From: Paenibacillus sp. G2S3
GTDB lineage: Bacteria; Bacillota; Bacilli; Paenibacillales; Paenibacillaceae
Length of the DNA: 64,000 nucleotides
Direction of reading: 5' to 3'
Assembly (NCBI RefSeq): GCF_030123105.1
Contig: NZ_CP126095.1
Location: 2,294,001-2,358,000, forward strand
In this document: one piece after another, positions 9,610 to 18,900 of the stretch
Position numbering within the stretch: the first letter of the stretch is position 1
How the letters are laid out: each line of letters begins with the position of its first letter
Translations under genes and position numbers: made by a program
The notes under the pieces: generated by a model
What the model saw: only the letters and a program-made list of their open reading frames with translations
Told to the model about the DNA's origin: nothing
Database searches by the model: none

Positions 9610-9690
9610 TTTTTAGGGAAAACCTCCCTAAAAAATAGCTGATTTCGCTAGATTTTAAGCTTTTTAGGGAATTCCTCCCTAAAAATTACC
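9610..9690. repeat. Second 51-bp repeat block with TTTTTAGGGA palindromes
   Basis: Two palindromes, TTTTTAGGGA-five bases-TCCCTAAAAA, lie at 9610-9634 and 9661-9685, exactly 51 bp apart. They are separated by ATAGCTGATTTCGCTAGATTTTAAGC, which resembles the AGCTGATTTGGCTGGAAA part of the block at 9351. A decayed third element (GGGGAGGAATTCCCTAA) follows near 9731-9747. The palindromes could form RNA or DNA hairpins. No coding frame is supported here. Confidence 0.7.
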
Positions 9691-9852
9691 TAAAATCCAC
9701 TGTTATGAGCTAATTGGGTGAAATTAAGGGGAGGAATTCCCTAATCTCATCCCCACGAATCCATAGAAGCATAACTCCCTAGTACTTTGTAACTCCAATA
9801 CTCCCTAACTAACCAATTTAGCATCTCATGCTGGAAACACATGAGAAGCACG

Positions 9853-9896
9853 AAAAAACAAGCCCAGTCACCATTAATATGGAGACTGGGCTTGTT
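9853..9896 (-). terminator. Terminator of the ABC transporter gene
   Basis: AACAAGCCCAGTC (9857-9869) pairs with GACTGGGCTTGTT (9884-9896). On the minus strand the stem is followed by six T (9853-9858), so it ends the ABC transporter transcript. Confidence 0.85.
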
Positions 9897-9950
9897 ATTG
9901 TTGAAAATCCCAGCAGCTGCATCAATCTGCAGAAGCTCTGGATAACGCCC

Positions 9951-11666
9951 TTAGGCGTTATACTGCGCCTGATGCAGCCGGCTGTATATGCCACCGGCAT
10001 GAACTAACTCTTCATGGCGGCCTTGCTCAGCGATGCCTTCTTCATTCACGACCATGATCCGGTCGGCATTTTTTATCGTCGTCAATCGGTGGGCGATGAC
10101 GAGTGTGGTTCTGCCCACGGACAGATCCGCCAATGATTGCTGAATCGCTGCTTCCGTTTCTGTATCTAGCGCGGAAGTGGCTTCATCCAGAATCAGGATT
10201 GGTGGATTCTTCAGGAACATGCGGGCGATCGCTAAGCGCTGCTTCTGTCCACCGGACAGCTTCACGCCTCGCTCGCCGATCACTGTATCCATGCCTTCTG
10301 GCAGATTCTGAATGAGATCTTCCAGATGGGCGCGTCGAGCGGCTTCCCAGATTTCAGGCAGCTTCGCATCGAGCTTTCCGTAGGCAATATTCTCTCGAAT
10401 CGTACCCGAGAACAGGAACACATCCTGCTGCACGATCCCGATCTGCTTACGTAACGACTCCAGCTTCATGTCACGGATATCGATGCCATCTATGGTGATA
10501 GCCCCGCCTGTGACATCATAGAAACGAGGGAGCAGGCTGCAAATAGTTGTTTTGCCAGCGCCAGAAGGTCCAACAAAGGCGATCGTTTCGCCGGCTTTTA
10601 CTTTCAGGCTAATATTTTGTAGAACCGGACGGTCCTCGTCGTATCCAAAAAATACATTCTGGAAGGTAATATCACCGCGCAAAGCATTGATCTCCACAGC
10701 ATCTGGCTTGTCACTGATGTCAGGTTCCGTGTCAATGATCTCCAGATAACGTCTGAAGCCGGCTATTCCTTTTGGATAACTCTCGATGACGGCATTGATC
10801 TTTTCGATCGGACGGAAAAAAACATTGGACAACAGAATAAATGCCACAAATTCTCCAATTTGGAGCTCTCCATTGATGAAGAACCACGCACCGCTGATCA
10901 TCACAAGGACTGTAATGAGGCGGGTCATCATATAGCTGACGGATAAGCTTTTGGCCATGAATTTATAAGCAAGAAGCTTTGTTTTACGGAACATTTGATT
11001 ATCTACTGCGAATAGCTCTTGTTCATGCTGCTCATTGGCAAAAGATTGCACGACCCGGATTCCACCCACATTGTCTTCGATACGGGCGTTGAAACTACCT
11101 ACATTTCCAAAAAGCTGGCGGTAGGTGGAAGTCATGTTGCGTCCGAAGTAGATGATCACCCAAGCCATAATTGGAACGATAATAAAAGTAATAATTGCTA
11201 GCTTCAGATTAATATCAGCCATAAGGATGAAGGCACCGACAAGTGTCATGATGGCGATAAACACATCCTCAGGACCGTGATGCGCCACCTCGCCGATATC
11301 ATTTAAGTCGTTGGTGATGCGTCCGATGAGGTGACCTGTTTTATTGTTATCAAAGAATCGGAAGGATAGTTTCTGGATGTGGTCGAACATTTTTTTACGC
11401 ATATCGGTCTCGATGTTAATACCAAGCATGTGACCCCAGTAAGTAACGACATATTGCATCACCGTATTCAAGGCGTAAATAGCTAGAAGCGCGACACAAG
11501 CAATAAGAATTAGCGGCCAATCTTGACCTGGGAGCAAATCATCAATGAACTTATTGACAGCTACCGGAAAAGCTAGTTCTAGCAGACCTGCAAAAACAGC
11601 GCAGGAGAAGTCCAATATAAATAGTTTTTTATACGGACGATAGTAGGAAAAAAACCTTCGAAGCAT
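9951..11666 (-). CDS. ABC exporter, fused permease and ATPase
   Basis: A half-transporter of about 571 residues (type IV exporter, BmrA/YknU/MsbA-like). The N-terminal half has six membrane helices (about 15-40, 55-75, 130-150, 155-175, 240-265, 275-295). The C-terminal ATPase has Walker A GPSGAGKTT near residue 365, Q-loop VQQDVFLFSG, signature LSGGQKQR, Walker B ILILDEATSALD and the switch histidine in IAHRL. It should act as a homodimer exporting a drug, lipid or peptide. A GTG at 11675 is also open, but ATG 11666 has GAGTG at correct spacing and the start MLRRFFSYYRPYK is family-like. It stands alone. The divergent region holds a Fur-like palindrome. Confidence 0.9.
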   Translation of the reverse strand: MLRRFFSYYRPYKKLFILDFSCAVFAGLLELAFPVAVNKFIDDLLPGQDWPLILIACVALLAIYALNTVMQYVVTYWGHMLGINIETDMRKKMFDHIQKLSFRFFDNNKTGHLIGRITNDLNDIGEVAHHGPEDVFIAIMTLVGAFILMADINLKLAIITFIIVPIMAWVIIYFGRNMTSTYRQLFGNVGSFNARIEDNVGGIRVVQSFANEQHEQELFAVDNQMFRKTKLLAYKFMAKSLSVSYMMTRLITVLVMISGAWFFINGELQIGEFVAFILLSNVFFRPIEKINAVIESYPKGIAGFRRYLEIIDTEPDISDKPDAVEINALRGDITFQNVFFGYDEDRPVLQNISLKVKAGETIAFVGPSGAGKTTICSLLPRFYDVTGGAITIDGIDIRDMKLESLRKQIGIVQQDVFLFSGTIRENIAYGKLDAKLPEIWEAARRAHLEDLIQNLPEGMDTVIGERGVKLSGGQKQRLAIARMFLKNPPILILDEATSALDTETEAAIQQSLADLSVGRTTLVIAHRLTTIKNADRIMVVNEEGIAEQGRHEELVHAGGIYSRLHQAQYNA

Positions 11667-11707
11667 TCTGTTCACTCTTTTCTATAGGATTATGTAGGCG
11701 TTCGATT

Positions 11708-11726
11708 GAAATTGATTCTCAATTGA
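11708..11726. promoter_or_regulatory. Fur-like palindrome between ABC and MFS genes
   Basis: GAAATTGATTCTCAATTGA matches 13 of 19 positions of the classic Fur box and contains the inverted repeat AATTGA-TTC-TCAATT. It lies in the divergent region, 42 bp upstream of the ABC exporter start. A/T-rich DNA can produce this by chance, so it is only a candidate. Confidence 0.3.
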
Positions 11727-11931
11727 CCTGATTATATGGATACTAAAGATACCGTTCGATTTTGTCAATAATTTGGATATAAAATTACTTAAGGGTTGTA
11801 ACTTTTATAATAATAGTGGATGATAGGTCTTAATGCCATGTAATAAACATTTTTATATTTCTGGCTTAATCGCTCACCGTCCTTACAGGGATGTCAAAGG
11901 CGTTTATGCTTGTTGCAATTTAGGAGGATAC

Positions 11932-13158
11932 ATGATGAAAGCATCGCAACGAGAAGGAAACATTCAGAATAGAGGTTTAACGGATACCAAATATGATCGC
12001 TGGCTGCTAGTGTTGGGGATTGTATTTATCGCAGCGGCACTTAGAGCGCCTTTCACATCCGTCGGTCCACTGGTACAAATGATTCAGGATGATTTAGGCT
12101 TATCGAACACTTTAGCAGGAGCTATTACCACTCTACCATTATTGGCTTTTGCCATCTTGTCCCCGTTTGCTCCAAAGCTAGCCCGCCGCTTCGGCTTGGC
12201 TAATGTGCTATTAATTGCCATGGTTATGCTCGCAATGGGGATTCTAGTTCGGTCGGGGGCGGGAACGGGACTTTTGTTCACAGGTACGGCGATACTCGGA
12301 CTTTCTATTGCAGTATGTAATGTGCTGCTTCCGGGTCTGATTAAAGGGAAGTTTCCTCACAAAATTGGATTAATGACAGGTGTTTATACCGTTTCTATGA
12401 ATTTATGCGCAGCCGTCGCTTCAGGTATAAGTGTACCGCTGGCCAGTAATGCTGGATTTGGCTGGAGAGGGACTCTGGCGATTTGGTTTATGATCGCTGC
12501 GCTAGCAACCTTGTTCTGGATTCCGCAAATGCGCAAGCTCGATCAAGGGACTGGAGCGAAGGGTTCGGTCTCTAGTGGAAATATGTGGCGCTCTTCGCTT
12601 GCTTGGAAAGTAACGATTTTTATGGGCTTACAGTCGCTGCTCTATTATGTCTTTATTGCTTGGTTCTCTGTTCTCCTTGGTGAGCGAGGGATGTCATCAA
12701 GCCATGCAGGCTGGTTACTATCGCTGATGCAAATGGCGCAGCTGCCGTTTACTTTCTTCGTGCCGTTGTGGGCAGGACGGATGAAGAACCAACGCATTTT
12801 AGTAATAATCACTGCTATACTGTATTTCATCGGAATAAGTGGGATTTGGCTGGGCAGCAGCGCTTTAATGGCTGTTTGGGCGATATGCTTTGGGATTGCC
12901 GGAGGCTTTGCCTTCGGTCTTGTGATGATGTTCTTCAGTCTACGGACCAGAAGCACTCAAGAAGCAGCGGAGCTGTCAGGAATGGCTCAATCCGTAGGTT
13001 ATGTGCTTGCTGCAATGGGTCCAGCATTATTCGGATGGCTGCATGATGTGACGAATAGCTGGACAATGCCGTTAGTTTTATTGCTGGGGGCAAGTGTATT
13101 GCTGCTGGTTGTCGGACTTGGTGCTGGTAGCGATCGATATGTGGGAGATAAAAGATAG
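11932..13158 (+). CDS. MFS transporter, CynX/NimT family
   Basis: A 408-residue permease with about twelve membrane helices. LRAPFTSVGPL near residue 32 and the region GNMWRSSLAWKVTIFMGLQS (about 215-235) are typical of the cyanate/2-nitroimidazole (CynX/NimT) branch, with YycB of Bacillus as a relative. The frame extends back to 11833, but ATG 11932 follows TTAGGAGG at the right distance and is chosen. Substrates of most members are unknown; proposals are anions and small aromatic compounds. It is a single gene, closed by a terminator at 13199, and divergent from the ABC exporter. The residues give no clue to its own substrate. Confidence 0.85.
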   Translation: MMKASQREGNIQNRGLTDTKYDRWLLVLGIVFIAAALRAPFTSVGPLVQMIQDDLGLSNTLAGAITTLPLLAFAILSPFAPKLARRFGLANVLLIAMVMLAMGILVRSGAGTGLLFTGTAILGLSIAVCNVLLPGLIKGKFPHKIGLMTGVYTVSMNLCAAVASGISVPLASNAGFGWRGTLAIWFMIAALATLFWIPQMRKLDQGTGAKGSVSSGNMWRSSLAWKVTIFMGLQSLLYYVFIAWFSVLLGERGMSSSHAGWLLSLMQMAQLPFTFFVPLWAGRMKNQRILVIITAILYFIGISGIWLGSSALMAVWAICFGIAGGFAFGLVMMFFSLRTRSTQEAAELSGMAQSVGYVLAAMGPALFGWLHDVTNSWTMPLVLLLGASVLLLVVGLGAGSDRYVGDKR

Positions 13159-13198
13159 ATGGTCGGTGGCTTTCAATTTTATCACCATGAACAATTTG

Positions 13199-13243
13199 AA
13201 AAGAGTGTATTGGCGCGGATACTGCACCAGTACACTCTTTTTT
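13199..13243 (+). terminator. Terminator of the CynX-type gene
   Basis: AAGAGTGTA (13201-13209) pairs with TACACTCTT (13231-13239) and is followed by a T-run to 13243. It is shared with the convergent methyltransferase gene, which starts 28 bases on. Confidence 0.8.
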
Positions 13244-13271
13244 ATGGCATAGGAAGAAACGCCCCTCATTC

Positions 13272-14033
13272 TTAGGCTCGTTTATAAGCGACGACCCGGA
13301 TTCTTCGATAATCCATCACCCAGCGGCCATCCTGAAATAATGTCGGTCTAAGTTTCTGTTCCATATAAGAGAGGACTTCTTCTCGTTGAGATGGTGTTAG
13401 GACACTTAAGATTCCATTTGCAAAAGTGTTCAGCCAGGACTGGAACCCTTGCTCTCCAGCCTCTAGTGGGGTTGGACGGTCGAAACAAAGGGCGAGGTCT
13501 ACAGTCAGTCCGTGTTGTTCTAGTAGTGTTGCATATTGTCCAATGCTTGGGAAGTACCAAGGCAACTGAAGTTTACCACTACATCCTATAGCGGCAAAAG
13601 CATTTGGAAGTTCAGTAACGATGGATGCGATATTGCCCAGCCCACCGAATTCAGCGACAAAACGTCCGCCTGTTCGAAGGCTAGCTGCAATAGAAGCGGC
13701 AGCTCCATTCGCGTCGGTCAACCAGTGTAGAGCAGCGTTGCTGAACACAGCATCGACCGGCTGTTCCGCAACATATCTTTGTCCGTCAGCTAAGACGAAG
13801 CTTTGCTTGGGATGCTTGGTGCGGGCAGTCTGAATCATTTCATCAGAGGCATCAATCCCTGTTACAGTGGCACCACTGGCAGCGATGGCTGCTGCCAAAT
13901 CGCCAGTTCCGCAGCCCCAATCTATAATTTGTTCACTAGGCTGGGGCCGAAGAAGCTCAATCAAAGATTCTCCAAACTGAGACACAAAGGCCATGTCAGT
14001 ATCATAGGTTCCGGTATTCCACTGCTGGTTCAT
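13272..14033 (-). CDS. Class I SAM-dependent methyltransferase (Tam-like)
   Basis: A 253-residue soluble enzyme. Motif I is IDWGCGTGDLAAAIA near residue 38, followed by the acidic ribose-binding loop TGIDASDEMI, then post-motifs VDAVFSNAALHWL and GGRFVAEFGG. The sequence, length and the NAALHW segment resemble trans-aconitate 2-methyltransferase and relatives, but the true acceptor is not evident. The ATG follows AGAAAGGACG. It is convergent with the CynX-type transporter and divergent from tRNA-Leu. There are no membrane segments, and no neighbours suggest a biosynthetic pathway. Confidence 0.82.
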   Translation of the reverse strand: MNQQWNTGTYDTDMAFVSQFGESLIELLRPQPSEQIIDWGCGTGDLAAAIAASGATVTGIDASDEMIQTARTKHPKQSFVLADGQRYVAEQPVDAVFSNAALHWLTDANGAAASIAASLRTGGRFVAEFGGLGNIASIVTELPNAFAAIGCSGKLQLPWYFPSIGQYATLLEQHGLTVDLALCFDRPTPLEAGEQGFQSWLNTFANGILSVLTPSQREEVLSYMEQKLRPTLFQDGRWVMDYRRIRVVAYKRA

Positions 14034-14303
14034 AAGTATTCGTCCTTTCTAGTTTAGAATTATAGTGACATTTCTGATGTAGCTTCATTCTTTAATTATG
14101 TTGTATCATACCAGTCTCTTATAAGTGAAATATATAAACTGAATAACTGTGATCGGTTATGCCTATGGACATTTGAATTTGTTATCTCGCTTATATTGCT
14201 ACAGTTAATTTCGCAGTATATCGTTTTAAAAATATATTGCTTTTTATCTGAAAAAGGAGTATATTATTATTTACGGTGATTATTTCACTGATGTACATAA
14301 TGT

Positions 14304-14387
14304 GCGGTCGTGGCGGAATTGGCAGACGCGCACGGTTCAGGTCCGTGTGGTAGCAATATCGTGGAGGTTCGAGTCCTCTCGACCGCA
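14304..14387 (+). tRNA. tRNA-Leu, anticodon CAG
   Basis: A class II tRNA folds cleanly: acceptor GCGGTCG with CGACCGC and discriminator A; D arm with GGCAGACGC; anticodon stem CACGG/CCGTG enclosing loop TTCAGGT, anticodon CAG; a long variable arm (TGGTAGCAATATCGT); T arm GGAGG-TTCGAGT-CCTCT. It decodes CUG leucine codons. The 3' CCA is not encoded (ATCA follows) and must be added by the CCA enzyme. It is a solitary tRNA gene with its own terminator. Confidence 0.97.
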
Positions 14388-14392
14388 TCATC

Positions 14393-14441
14393 AAATAGGC
14401 TTATACAATTGCTCTTGAGCAGGTGTATAAGCCTATTTTTT
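14393..14441 (+). terminator. Terminator of tRNA-Leu
   Basis: AAATAGGCTTATAC (14393-14406) pairs with GTATAAGCCTATTT (14424-14437), with an inner GCTCTTGAGC hairpin, then T residues. It begins six bases after the tRNA. Confidence 0.9.
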
Positions 14442-14723
14442 ATTTCTGAAGAAAATTTTGCTGGTCTTACTGATCAAATACTTGCTGTAACTAAACTTCG
14501 TAGAATGACATTGAGACGATATCGGACTGTAATGCAGCTATATTTGCTTTTTGGCTCATTTCTCTGGGGTTATGGACCGTATAGCTCTTATCGGGCTTCA
14601 TTTGCCACTATATGGAACTTTTTTGGGTGAATAGCTTCATCATGAGTCCCAATGCATGCTAAAACCCCGTATTTTTAGAAAATAGGGGCTCTTCAGTCCG
14701 AAACAACTAAATGAACTATCTTT
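14442..14723. other. Gene-free stretch with a degenerate dispersed repeat
   Basis: No supported gene lies between the tRNA terminator and the PadR promoter. The segment near 14627-14656 (GAATAGCTTCATCATGAGTC, then CCAATGCAT) recurs, degenerate, near 49200-49230 (GAATAACTTCATCTGAGTCC, then GAAGCAT). The pair looks like decayed copies of a short intergenic repeat. An open frame running from inside the tRNA through this area has no ribosome site. Confidence 0.5.
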
Positions 14724-14762
14724 AACCGTCCATAGCTATGTACTATAGGCGGTTTTTTTTTT
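14724..14762 (+). terminator. Orphan terminator-like hairpin
   Basis: AACCG (14724-14728) pairs with CGGTT (14750-14754), with an inner CCATAG/CTATAGG stem, then ten T. No gene is seen directly upstream, so it may terminate an unannotated RNA or protect the PadR operon from read-through. Confidence 0.55.
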
Positions 14763-14806
14763 GCGTTCATGATCGGATTAGAATACAAAAATTAGGTATT
14801 TTTGTA

Positions 14807-14855
14807 TTGACAGTTATATCGGCTTCCGTAATAATGATATTACGGTAACCGATAT
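14807..14855 (+). promoter_or_regulatory. PadR promoter overlapped by a long palindromic operator
   Basis: Promoter: TTGACA (14807-14812), 17-base spacer, AATAAT (14830-14835). Over it lies a near-perfect inverted repeat with 18-base arms, ATATCGGcttCCGTAATA (14816-14833) and TATTACGGtaaCCGATAT (14838-14855), with a four-base centre. PadR proteins usually bind such palindromes at their own promoters, so autorepression is likely. A second A/T-rich palindrome (AATACAAAAA/TTTTTGTATT) lies just upstream of the -35. Confidence 0.75.
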
Positions 14856-14887
14856 ATCGCTAACAGTAATAGAATGGAGATGGAATC

Positions 14888-15217
14888 ATGCCTGAAAGCT
14901 CAGAAAGAGGAGCCTTAACGGAAGCAGTATTTTACATTTTATTGTCTCTATACACCGCAATGCACGGATACGCGATTATGCAGAATGTGAAGGATTTGAG
15001 TCATGGGCGAGTGGAGCTTGGAGCGGGCACTTTGTACGGAGCTATTAACACCTTGCTTGAGAAAGACTGGATAAGAGCTGTAGAGGGGGAAGAAGGCTCC
15101 CGAAGAAAGGAATACGAAATTACTGAATTAGGGAAGACGGTGATTCAGGGTGAGCTTATCCGCTTGGAAGAGCTGATTGCCAATGGAAAGAGAATAGCTG
15201 GAGGTGAGTCCAAATGA
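14888..15217 (+). CDS. PadR family transcriptional regulator
   Basis: A 109-residue winged-helix repressor. The PadR signature is clear: ALTEAVFYILLSLYTAMHGYAIM (helices 1-2), ELGAGTLYGAINTLLEKDWI (recognition helix) and SRRKEYEITELGKTVI (wing). PadR repressors respond to phenolics, drugs or envelope stress. The start follows GGAG, and the stop overlaps the DUF2812 start by four bases (ATGA), so the two are co-transcribed and translationally coupled. The long palindrome covering its promoter is the probable operator. Confidence 0.92.
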   Translation: MPESSERGALTEAVFYILLSLYTAMHGYAIMQNVKDLSHGRVELGAGTLYGAINTLLEKDWIRAVEGEEGSRRKEYEITELGKTVIQGELIRLEELIANGKRIAGGESK

Positions 15218-15771
15218 AACATATGGTTCGCAAGCTGTTTTGGGATTTTGAGAAGGAAGAAGAGTGGCTTAATGAAATGTCTGCCAAAGGGCTGGCCCTT
15301 TCAAGCTACTCATGGTGCAAATATGTATTTACTGAGTCGTCTAAGAACGAGTATACGTATAGAATTGAGCTTTTAGATAATGTGCCTACTCATCCGGAAA
15401 GCATTGCTTACATCAAGTTTTTAGAGGAAAACGGAGTGGAATTTGTTAGCAGCTATGTTCGTTGGATTTATCTACGCAAGAAGTCATCCGAAGGTGCGTT
15501 TGATATTTACACGGATCTGGAATCTAAAATAAAACACTTTAAGCGAATCAACACGCTATGGAATTCTGTTATGTGGTTAGAGTTCATTGTTGGTTTAGCC
15601 AACATTCTCATTGGGGTAACGAATTATTTCAATTCATCCAGCAGCATTAGTTTGGTAAACGTTATTCTAGGCGGATTTTTAATCCTTTTAGGACTTGTTT
15701 TTTTTAGAGCTGGAGCTCCTATTCGTAAGAAAATTAAGAAGCTTCAACAAGAAAATTTAATAAGAGAATAG
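15214..15771 (+). CDS. DUF2812 membrane protein, PadR partner
   Basis: A 185-residue protein of the DUF2812 type, commonly encoded next to a PadR gene in Bacillota. The N-terminal soluble part (KLFWDFEKEEEWLNEMSAKG, then Y-F-TESSKNEYTYRIEL) is the family signature; two hydrophobic helices follow at about residues 118-138 and 145-168, then a short basic tail. The soluble domain is probably cytoplasmic. The biochemical role is not established; the PadR link suggests induction by an envelope or drug signal. It overlaps the regulator gene by four bases and is followed by a terminator. Confidence 0.85.
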   Translation: MKHMVRKLFWDFEKEEEWLNEMSAKGLALSSYSWCKYVFTESSKNEYTYRIELLDNVPTHPESIAYIKFLEENGVEFVSSYVRWIYLRKKSSEGAFDIYTDLESKIKHFKRINTLWNSVMWLEFIVGLANILIGVTNYFNSSSSISLVNVILGGFLILLGLVFFRAGAPIRKKIKKLQQENLIRE

Positions 15772-15795
15772 TCCTTAAAACTTGTGAGTTGTACT

Positions 15796-15837
15796 AACAG
15801 CAAGCTTCCTGATCGCTCGGGACTTGCTGTTTATTTT
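15796..15837 (+). terminator. Terminator of the PadR-DUF2812 operon
   Basis: AACAGCAAG (15796-15804) pairs with CTTGCTGTT (15823-15831), followed by a T-rich tail. Confidence 0.75.
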
Positions 15838-15992
15838 ATGTCTATGACGTTAACACGCAATCTCGTTGATTTATACCAATCTATCATTTAGGACTCAACT
15901 ATCAAGCTTAATCACCGAAAAAAAGGTATACTGGAATAGATCATGAGACTGTACAAATGTTTGTCCCCATCTCAAAAGAGGAGGCTGCACAG

Positions 15993-18900
15993 GTGTCTGA
16001 ATTTCTTTTTAAGCAACTATACTTACGGTCTTCTATAGGGGTTGCTGTAGTCTCTCCCAAGGAAGGGACCTTGATTCAATCCAATCCAGCGCTTTGCCGT
16101 ATGCTTGGTTATTCTGAAGAAGAGCTTTTAAATATGCATTATCTAGATCTTATTTATCCAGACGATGAAGCTGATGATGATCATTACGTTATCCTGAACA
16201 ATCTCTTATTAGATCCTGAGACCGCAATTGAGTTAGAAAGACGGTTCTTACGTAAGGATGGTGAGATAATCTGGGTAGCACAACATATATTTCTGATTCT
16301 TCAGGAGGACTCCAGTGAACCTCTTGTCTTGATCTCAGAACTAACAGATATCACAAACAGAAGGCTTGCTGAAGATAAGATTCAGGAAGATCAACATTTA
16401 TATAATTTGATCACACAAAATACGCCAGATATGATTTCTTTTGGCGGACCTGACGGTACACTGCACTATGTATCTCCTTCAGTGGAGTTGTTACTAGGAT
16501 ATCCACCAGATGAAATGATCGGCACGAAAAGACCTGAGTATTATCACGTAGAAGATGCTCTAGAGATGACAGAACACGGAAAGCTCTATTCTGATACGGA
16601 TGTGTATACACGCAGGGCCCGGCATAAGAACGGGCATTATTTGTGGATTGAGAGCAGTTCACAGGTGGTACGTGATGAGCTGGGGGAAATTAAGCAGATA
16701 TTAACCATCGGCCGCGATATTACGCAGCGTAAGAAATATGAGGATATGTTGGCCCAAGCCCAATACCTTGCGAAAATGGGATCTTGGGAATGGGATGCGA
16801 CAAAAACGCGGTTGACGGTTTCTAGAGAGATGCGTAATATTTTCGGCTTTTCGTTGGACGACAGCAATCATTCCTATTTTGATTACAAACGTGTTCTTTC
16901 CTGTATTGATCCAGCTGATTTCATAAGACTTCAAAAGCTAGTTCACCAATCTTTAGCGAATGGTACGAATGGCGAAGCTATGGTTCGAATTAAGAGCGCG
17001 GATGGGAAATTGAAGTTTCTTTATGCACACTGGGAAGTGGTTAAAGATGAAGAAGGAAGAGTGCTGCTGATCAGCGGGATTGCCCAGGATGTGACGGAAC
17101 GTCATCGAATGGAGGAACAGCTTCGTGATAGCGAGCAGAATTACCGTCTTCTCTCGGAAAATTCTATGGATTTCATTTCACGAAATACAGCGGACGGACA
17201 CCTCACCTATCTGTATGCATCACCTATTTGCCAGACTATGTTCGGCTATACACCGGAAGAAATGTACGAAACCAGAGGTATAGATTACATACATCCTGAG
17301 GACAAGGAGAAAGTGGTGTCGTATCTTAGCAGTTGTATGGAAGGGAAGAAGCTCGAACCTGTAACCTTCCGGTTTCTGTGCAAAGATGGAACGTACATTT
17401 GGACGGAGACAACACTTCGATATATCTACTCCGAGACCTTTGGAGGTCACGAGCTAGTGTGTGTGACCCGTGACATTGCGGAGCGGACGCGTCATTTTGA
17501 AGAAATAGAGAAGTTAAGTAACGAGCATGCTCTAATATTGAATTCGGTATCTGAAGGTATATTTGGGATGAACCTTGAAGGGAATACGATGTTCATCAAT
17601 CCTGCGGCCATTACTATGCTAGGATATGATCCAACGGAATGGTTGAACAGCAAATTCCATACGATTCATCAGACCTGGCTGGATAACGAGCCATTTTTGG
17701 GAATTCAGAAGACGCTGATTCCCTCACACTTCAATAATCGCTCTATTGATGAGAAGGAGGGCGTATTTTGGAGGCAAGATGGTTCCAGCTTTCTGGTCAG
17801 ATATCGCATGACTCCACTTTTTGATAGTGATGAGCGGATCGGGGCTGTCGTGGTTTTCCGAGATATCACTGAAGAGAAGGAGATTGTGCGAGCGAAGGAG
17901 TCTGCTGAGGAAGCGGACCGGGCGAAATCGGAGTTTTTAGCCATTATGAGCCATGAATTGCGTACGCCTATGAACGGTATTATCGGAATGGCAGACCTGC
18001 TCTCAGGTACAGAACTGGATGAAGAGCAGAGCTATTATACACAAATCATTAACAGTAGCGGGGAAGCATTGCTTCATATTTTGAATGAAGTGCTGGATTT
18101 CAGCAAAATTGAAGCAGGCATGATGACGCTTGAACTGCAAATGGTGGATTTGCGTGAAGTGATTCAGAACGTTAGTGAGCTATTCTATCCGAAGGTCAAA
18201 GAAAAAGGCTTGTTATTGACTATTGATATTGCAGCTGATCTTCCATTTGTCATTGTGACGGATGAGGCGAGATTACGCCAAATTCTCGTAAACTTGGTCG
18301 GGAATGCGGTGAAATTTACGGAAACAGGTGAAATCAGTATTTCTGCCAGCCTGGAGGCTTCACAAACGTCAGGAAATATTATCGTGAAATTCATGGTTAA
18401 AGATACGGGTTTGGGTATCCCAGCTGCCAGTCAGGGGTTATTGTTTCAATCGTTCTCGCAATTGCATCCTTCTATCAATCGTAAGTATGGGGGAACCGGA
18501 CTTGGACTGGCCATTAGCAAAAAGCTGGTGGAGCTGCTCGGAGGAACGATTGGTGTGAGGAGCTGTGAGGAACATGGCTCAGAGTTCTATTTCACAGTGG
18601 AGGTCTCTTTGCCAAAAGAGGAGTGGAACCAGAAGATTTCAGTCCACCCTTCAGTGAAAGCAGACAAAAGCGATATACCTAACGCGATAGCGTCTGTTAA
18701 GGGACAATATGGACCGATGTCCATTCTCATTGCTGAAGATCATCCTGTGAATCAGCAACTGATGCTGGCTTATCTGAAGAAACGGGGATACGTTCCAGAC
18801 ATCGTAACCAATGGCGAGGAAGCGGTTCGGGCTGTGCTGTCCAAGGACTATGACCTCGTATTTATGGATGTTCAGATGCCTATTATGGATGGGATAGAAG

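Noticed and set aside
9351..9850. Repeats considered as a CRISPR array
   Set aside because: Repeats are adjacent at a 51-bp period with no unique spacers, and no cas genes are present.
14310..14630. 106-residue frame beginning inside tRNA-Leu
   Set aside because: It starts within the tRNA and runs through its terminator, with no ribosome site and no protein similarity.
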